DNA of 64,000 bases from JAGXTF01 sp038317095 (GTDB lineage Bacteria; Bacteroidota; Bacteroidia; NS11-12g; UBA955). Position 1 is the stretch's first letter. Every line of letters starts with the position of its first letter. The stretch is taken from contig JBBQBB010000009.1 of assembly GCA_038317095.1 (NCBI GenBank), positions 6,858 to 70,857 of the forward strand. The letters run 5' to 3'. Positions 59,534 through 64,000 of the stretch are shown in pieces. The notes below the pieces were generated by a model. It saw nothing but the letters and a program-made list of their open reading frames with translations, had not been told where the DNA came from and ran no database searches. The position numbers were made by a program, and so were the translations under genes.

Positions 59534-60502
59534 TTAAACTTTTGAATAACGCCTCTGCACTCTTTCAATAATCCATTGGGTCGCTGCATTCAAGGTTTTT
59601 GTATGCTCTAAATTTGTAATAGGGCTTAAATGTTTTTGTATGTTTTCTGCAAAATTGCGCAGCTCCATGCGCCAAGGGTCAAAAGGCATAACAGGTCTTG
59701 GAATGTCCATAAACTCATGGTTCGGTTGGTCTTCATCCATTGGTAAAATAGACAATTGGTCGGTGGAATTGGATGGCCTGTATTCAATCAAATGATTTTC
59801 CGAAAAATCCAAATGAAACAATCTGTCCTGTTGAAAAACCCTAAATTTATTCACACCAGGTTCCACCGCACGCCCAGCGGATATGTGACAAATCGCATCA
59901 TTGTTAAATTCGATATGTATGTTCAATAAGTCTGGACTGGTGCCGAATAAAAACAAGGGCCTAGCTGTTAAGTTTCGGATTCCACTGTCTGCAAGTCGCA
60001 TGGCTATGTCTAATTCTTGGGCCAAATTTTTATAAAACCAATCCGGAAATTCTCCTGGTTTTGGAGCAGGACAATTTTTCTCAATGCGAATAAATCTAGG
60101 CTTGCGCATATATTGAGCAGCTGTAGTAAACAGGGGTTTATTGTGCAACACGTTGGCTATTTGTATGCAATTTTGACTTTCGAGTTGTAGGTTGTAAAGG
60201 TTTTCAACTATGGTTGATTCCCGAATTAAAAAACCATCAAACAATAAATGTTTCCCTTTTCGAATAAAATTTTCAAGCATCTCTAGCTCTAAATTTTTCA
60301 CATGTCGGTCTACCAAAAAAACATCTGCTTGGTTTGCCAATTCTTCGGTAAATCGCAATTTTCCAAACACATCAGCGTTCGCTGCGTCGTCTGGGTCATA
60401 AAAACCACGAAATTCAAAATCGCCTGAATCGCTGAGCAAATGGCTAAATGCCGCTGATTTTCTTTCTGAGCCGAGGACAACAGCTTTCAATGTAGATGTC
60501 AT
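59534..60502 (-). CDS. Gfo/Idh/MocA-like oxidoreductase-type protein
   Basis: 322 residues. The N-terminal Rossmann part (LKAVVLGSERKSAAF, then RGFYDPDD) lacks the classical GxGxxG, and the Lys-Pro of family members (usually EKP) is not visible (GKHLLFDGF instead). The C-terminal half has the mixed beta sheet (NIHIEFNNDAICHISAGR). It may be a non-canonical or inactive relative of sugar or inositol dehydrogenases. Divergent from pcm with about 68 bp between. Confidence 0.7.
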   Translation of the reverse strand: MTSTLKAVVLGSERKSAAFSHLLSDSGDFEFRGFYDPDDAANADVFGKLRFTEELANQADVFLVDRHVKNLELEMLENFIRKGKHLLFDGFLIRESTIVENLYNLQLESQNCIQIANVLHNKPLFTTAAQYMRKPRFIRIEKNCPAPKPGEFPDWFYKNLAQELDIAMRLADSGIRNLTARPLFLFGTSPDLLNIHIEFNNDAICHISAGRAVEPGVNKFRVFQQDRLFHLDFSENHLIEYRPSNSTDQLSILPMDEDQPNHEFMDIPRPVMPFDPWRMELRNFAENIQKHLSPITNLEHTKTLNAATQWIIERVQRRYSKV

Positions 60503-60555
60503 TGGGGTTGCTTACTACAACAAATATTTGTTAATTGCGCCTCCTTAAACAAAGC

Positions 60556-60563
60556 TACGTTTT
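60556..60563 (+). promoter_or_regulatory. -7-like box (TACGTTTT) before pcm
   Basis: One mismatch to TAnnTTTG; ends 6 bp before the ATG at 60570, another example of a very short leader. Confidence 0.35.
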
Positions 60564-60569
60564 AAACAG

Positions 60570-61241
60570 ATGTTCACAACCGAACCCATTATAGAGCTTC
60601 CCAAATATGCTGGACTACGACGATTGCTCGTGGAAGAATTGATGCGAAAAGGAATCCAATCAACCGCCGTGTTAGCCGCAGTGGGAAAGGTGCCACGCCA
60701 ACTTTTTTTTCCTTCAGATTTTGAACAATTTTATTACCGCGATGCCGCGTTTCCAATTGGACATGGCCAAACGATTTCTCAACCCTATACAGTTGCTTTT
60801 CAATCTGAATTGTTAGACCTTGTGAAAGGGGATAAAATTCTTGAAATTGGCACTGGAAGTGGCTATCAAGCCGCAATTTTGTCTGCTTTAGGAGCAAATG
60901 TTTATAGCGTAGAATTGGTAAAAGAATTGTTGGTGCAAGCATCCAAAGTGCTTAGAAATTTAGACAGAGAAATTAAGCTATTCTTAGGAGATGGAACTTT
61001 AGGCTTGCAATCTGAAGCCCCGTATGACGGAATTATAGTTACAGCAGGTGCACCAGAAGTGCCGCAAAGCCTCATAAATCAGCTTGCCATAGGTGGGAAA
61101 TTGGTAATTCCAGTAGGATCGGATAGAGAAATTCAAAAAATGATGAGAATTACAAGGCTTTCGGTGAACCAAACGAAAACCGAAGTTTTTGGAAACTTTA
61201 AATTTGTGCCTTTAATAGGCAAGGAAGGTTGGGGAAAGTAA
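60570..61241 (+). CDS. pcm: Protein-L-isoaspartate O-methyltransferase
   Basis: 223 residues. Motifs PRQLFFPSDF, PIGHGQTISQPYTVA (about 63-77), SAM-binding KILEIGTGSGYQAAIL (about 90-105) and YDGIIVTAGAPEVP are typical of PCMT. It methylates damaged isoaspartyl residues so that they can revert. Convergent with the aminopeptidase gene, whose stop lies 2 bp beyond. Confidence 0.96.
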   Translation: MFTTEPIIELPKYAGLRRLLVEELMRKGIQSTAVLAAVGKVPRQLFFPSDFEQFYYRDAAFPIGHGQTISQPYTVAFQSELLDLVKGDKILEIGTGSGYQAAILSALGANVYSVELVKELLVQASKVLRNLDREIKLFLGDGTLGLQSEAPYDGIIVTAGAPEVPQSLINQLAIGGKLVIPVGSDREIQKMMRITRLSVNQTKTEVFGNFKFVPLIGKEGWGK

Positions 61242-61243
61242 AA

Positions 61244-62524
61244 TTAACGAGCCATAGCTTGCTCAATTTCTTCTACTTCAATAGGGTATTTTTCCATAAA
61301 ATCCACAATACCACCTTCGGCAATGAGCACATCATTTTCGATGCGCACCCCAATCCCTTCTTCGGCAATATAAATACCCGGTTCCACCGTAAGCACATTC
61401 CCTACTTGAAATTCGCCCCAGCGATGCATCACGTCGTGCACATCCAGTCCCAAATGGTGGCTTGTGCCATGCATATAGTATTTGCGAAATGCATTTTTAT
61501 TGTCTTTTACCTCTTGGCTATCCAACAAGCCCAACTGCAATAGTTGTTCTGTCATTATTTCACAAACTTGGTCATGGTATTCAGGCATTTTTTTTCCAGG
61601 AAGCATCAATTTTTTTGCCTCGCGCTGCACATGCAAAACAGCATTGTAAACTGCTTTTTGTCGTGGACTGAATTTTCCATTGGCAGGCACACAGCGGGTT
61701 AGGTCGCCATTGTAATTGCCGTATTCTGCCCCAAAATCCAACAAAATTAAATCACCGTCTTTTACTTGTTTGTTGTTCTCAATATAGTGCAAAACACAAG
61801 CACTGGAGCCACTAGCAATGATTGGATCAAAAGCAAATCCATTTCCCCTTCTTCTTGTAAATTCATGAATTAATTCCGCCTCAATTTCGTATTCCCAAAC
61901 ACCTGGTTTAATAAATTTTAACAACCTTTCAAAACCCGCTTTGGTAATGTCGATTGCTTGTTTTATAACTTCTATCTCTTCCGGTTGCTTTACCATCCGC
62001 AAATTGGCTAAAATAGGAGCACTTCTTTCTATTTTGTGCGCAGGATATTTCGTTTTTATTTGGTTTGCAAAACGCAATCCGTTGTATGGAACTTTATCGG
62101 CAAATCTGTCGTTTTCATTTAAATTTAAATATACGTATTCTGCCATCAATATAGCCGGATGTATAGTTTGCAAAAACTCTTGGTACCAAAATACCTTTTC
62201 TACGCCACTGGCTTCATGGGCTTGTTCGGGGGTTAATTTTGCACCATCCCACACGGCGATTGTTTCGCTGGTCTCCTTAATAAACAGCATTTCGCGTTGC
62301 GCGGGATTTGGACAATCGGGAAACAATACCAATACCGTGTCCTCTTGATCTACGCCTGATAAATAATATAAATCTGAATTTTGTTTGAACCGAAAATTGG
62401 CATCTCCGTTTCTGGGTACTTCATCGTTGCTGTGAAAAATTGCAATACTCCCGGGTTTTAAAGTGGCAACAAACCGCTGTCTGTTTCTAACAAATAATTC
62501 TTTACCAATGGCCTCGTACTTCAT
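61244..62524 (-). CDS. Xaa-Pro aminopeptidase (aminopeptidase P family)
   Basis: 426 residues from the ATG at 62524 (MKYEAIGKELFVRNR), chosen because the extended upstream frame has no likeness to the family. N-terminal AMP_N domain (IAIFHSNDEVPRNGD, YYLSGV), C-terminal pita-bread domain with the two-metal ligands: Asp in LLDFGAEYGN and NGDLTR, His in GTSHHLGLDVHD, Glu in TVEPGIYI and in VRIENDVLI. It removes N-terminal residues ahead of proline. Single gene. Confidence 0.95.
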   Translation of the reverse strand: MKYEAIGKELFVRNRQRFVATLKPGSIAIFHSNDEVPRNGDANFRFKQNSDLYYLSGVDQEDTVLVLFPDCPNPAQREMLFIKETSETIAVWDGAKLTPEQAHEASGVEKVFWYQEFLQTIHPAILMAEYVYLNLNENDRFADKVPYNGLRFANQIKTKYPAHKIERSAPILANLRMVKQPEEIEVIKQAIDITKAGFERLLKFIKPGVWEYEIEAELIHEFTRRRGNGFAFDPIIASGSSACVLHYIENNKQVKDGDLILLDFGAEYGNYNGDLTRCVPANGKFSPRQKAVYNAVLHVQREAKKLMLPGKKMPEYHDQVCEIMTEQLLQLGLLDSQEVKDNKNAFRKYYMHGTSHHLGLDVHDVMHRWGEFQVGNVLTVEPGIYIAEEGIGVRIENDVLIAEGGIVDFMEKYPIEVEEIEQAMAR

Positions 62525-62758
62525 AAATTGAGGCAAAATACGTGAAGAATATTCACAATTCAGCATTCCACTTTTTAAAACAGCATTTATTTTAAATTTG
62601 CATTTTAGATTGATGCAGTTGCGCATGTAGAATGGGTTTTACAATTATTCAGGCAGGTAATTTTCCCTATTATATGGTGATATGGTATTTTTTTTTTATT
62701 TTTGAGGCAACATTTGGCACAACCTGTCTGTCAATATAACAGGCAAAGGAATATATCC
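62525..62758. other. Divergent intergenic region with likely promoter
   Basis: No gene. TATTTTTG (62697-62704) is an exact -7 box for the plus-strand surface-protein gene, about 50 bp before its start; a small CCTGT/ACAGG inverted repeat follows it. Confidence 0.45.
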
Positions 62759-64000
62759 ATGAAAACTGAACTAAAAACAAAAACTATAAATATGAAGAGA
62801 GCATTACTCGTATTTTTCCTTATTACTTTTGGCTTGGGCATTCGTGTTCAAGCTTCCCACATGATGGGGGCTGACATGTCCTACAAGTGTTTGGGCAACG
62901 GTAAGTATAAAATTACCTCCAAAATTTATCGCGATTGCCGTGGTATTTCGTTTAACAGTCCAACCTTTGGTTGTTATGCAGGAACCAATGGAGGCAATGG
63001 TTGTGGCTCATTCACCTTAAGCACAACGCGCATAAGCATACGCGACGTTACGCCTAGATGCTCTACTACGAGCAAACCTTGCAGCCCAACCAATACCTAT
63101 GGAACAGGTGAAGGTATTGAAGAGCATACTTTCGAAACTACCGTGGATTTTAATACTTCCCCGCTGAGTGGTTTTTTAAATAAAGCAGCCTGCTGTGAAG
63201 TAACATTTTACATTGGTCAATGCTGCCGCAATGGCGCCATTACTACAGGTCCTGCTGGAAATGATTTTTGGACGACTTGTATGATTAATATTTGTAACAT
63301 CAAGAAAACCACCAACAAGTGCAACACTTCTCCAACTTTGAGTAACGAACCTATTGGTTTTCTTTGCTGCAACCAAGCTTATTACTTTAACAACGGTGCC
63401 ATAGATTCTGTAGATTACGATTCCTTTTCCTATAAACTTGCACAAGGAATAAGTACTTTACCCAATACTGGCGTTAGTTATTCTTCCCCTTTTTCTGCAC
63501 AATATCCAATGACTCCCTATTGCGTGCCGCCTACTACCATAAAATGCACACCCAATATTAAAACCAATCCACCCAGAGGCTTTTATATGGATACCTCTAC
63601 TGGAGATTTGATTTTTACCCCAACCAAATGCGATGAAGTTGGTATTGTGGTTATAGAAATTATTGAATGGCGAAAGGACAGTGCCACCGGAGTGTATTTG
63701 ATGGTGGGTAAAACCCGGCGAGACATGCAATTGATTGTAAAAGACGATTGCGGCTATAACAAAGCCCCAACCATCGACGGTCCTTATTCGAACAAAGTAT
63801 GTGAGGGTGATAAAATTTGTTTCTCTATTTATGGCAAAGATGAAACTTTTGTCCCTTATCAAACCGTGCCCGATACGGTGCAGTTGAAGTGGAATGGTGG
63901 TATACCAGGTGGAACTTTTAAAATTAAAAACCCCAAAGACCGCGAAAAAGAAGCAGAATTTTGCTGGCAAACCAGATTGGGTCAGGCAAGCGATGTTGCC
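62759..64000 (+). CDS. Large secreted Cys-rich surface protein (partial, continues past window)
   Basis: Open to the window end. Signal peptide MKRALLVFFLITFGLGIRVQA from the ATG at 62792 (an in-frame ATG lies at 62759). The mature N-terminus SHMMGADMSYKCLGNGKYKI, then IYRDCRG and many Cys pairs (QCCRNG, FLCCNQAYY), is typical of the large PKD-repeat surface proteins of Bacteroidota that usually end in a T9SS sorting tail; that end is outside the window. Function is probably adhesion or surface structure. Confidence 0.85.
   Translation, partial: MKTELKTKTINMKRALLVFFLITFGLGIRVQASHMMGADMSYKCLGNGKYKITSKIYRDCRGISFNSPTFGCYAGTNGGNGCGSFTLSTTRISIRDVTPRCSTTSKPCSPTNTYGTGEGIEEHTFETTVDFNTSPLSGFLNKAACCEVTFYIGQCCRNGAITTGPAGNDFWTTCMINICNIKKTTNKCNTSPTLSNEPIGFLCCNQAYYFNNGAIDSVDYDSFSYKLAQGISTLPNTGVSYSSPFSAQYPMTPYCVPPTTIKCTPNIKTNPPRGFYMDTSTGDLIFTPTKCDEVGIVVIEIIEWRKDSATGVYLMVGKTRRDMQLIVKDDCGYNKAPTIDGPYSNKVCEGDKICFSIYGKDETFVPYQTVPDTVQLKWNGGIPGGTFKIKNPKDREKEAEFCWQTRLGQASDVA

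Overview
The window comes from the chromosome of a Bacteroidota bacterium. The evidence is a type IX secretion/gliding gene block (GldJ, a PorP/SprF-family barrel, PorU, PorV), secreted PKD-type and T9SS-tailed proteins, TAnnTTTG promoter boxes, AT-rich DNA with few Shine-Dalgarno sites, and a short (650 aa) GyrB. Most of it is housekeeping or cell-envelope DNA. The genus cannot be named from the sequence alone.

Layout. 1-11264 (minus strand): a secreted multi-domain protein cut by the window edge, an outer-membrane barrel, a LytTR response regulator, a broken PKD/T9SS-tail remnant, mutS, a DUF5723-like barrel with a partner lipoprotein, and a small DoxX-like membrane protein. 11407-18532 (plus): subtilase lipoprotein, TrmH/SpoU methyltransferase, a secreted protein with a possible caspase-like His/Cys dyad, a thioredoxin-like lipoprotein, a cytochrome c-copper monooxygenase-like fusion and a GNAT-like protein. 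18533-19934: a decayed tRNA copy, tRNA-Lys(UUU), and a roughly 1 kb insertion bounded by copies of the tRNA 3' end, carrying two tiny membrane-protein genes and a 63-bp direct repeat. 20058-22254: aldehyde dehydrogenase and a YdcF/SanA-like protein.

22251-30692 (minus): gatB followed by a tightly overlapping Dlt-like cassette: amino-acid-type adenylating enzyme, GNAT, acyl/aminoacyl carrier protein, SGNH protein, SGNH-LysM protein and MBOAT acyltransferase. I infer an export-and-transfer system that moves an activated (amino)acyl group onto a periplasmic or surface polymer. It is the best candidate for an undescribed system here. 30801-32113: rnpB, tRNA-Gly(GCC), and a 183-bp duplication of the tRNA-Gly 3' end plus the 5' half of a GIY-YIG gene.

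32131-39676: T9SS genes gldJ, porP-type, porU and porV. 39759-44009: biotin-dependent carboxylase genes (carboxyltransferase beta subunit, accB, accC). 44050-49118: DUF4920 lipoprotein, LTA-synthase-like phosphotransferase, NamZ muramidase, and a LolC/E-type permease whose start codon overlaps that of namZ. 49190-51797: a MazEF pair with a frameshifted toxin, then gyrB. 51960-57029: tetR, ABC, hlyD and tolC in one operon, with an ABC ATPase that has lost canonical catalytic residues. 57161-64000: WcaJ-type sugar transferase, lipoprotein, Gfo/Idh/MocA-like protein, pcm, aminopeptidase P, and the start of a large secreted Cys-rich surface protein.

Two themes recur. One is the cell surface: T9SS secretion, envelope polymer modification and surface proteins. 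The other is disturbance at tRNA 3' ends, where both tRNA genes carry duplications.
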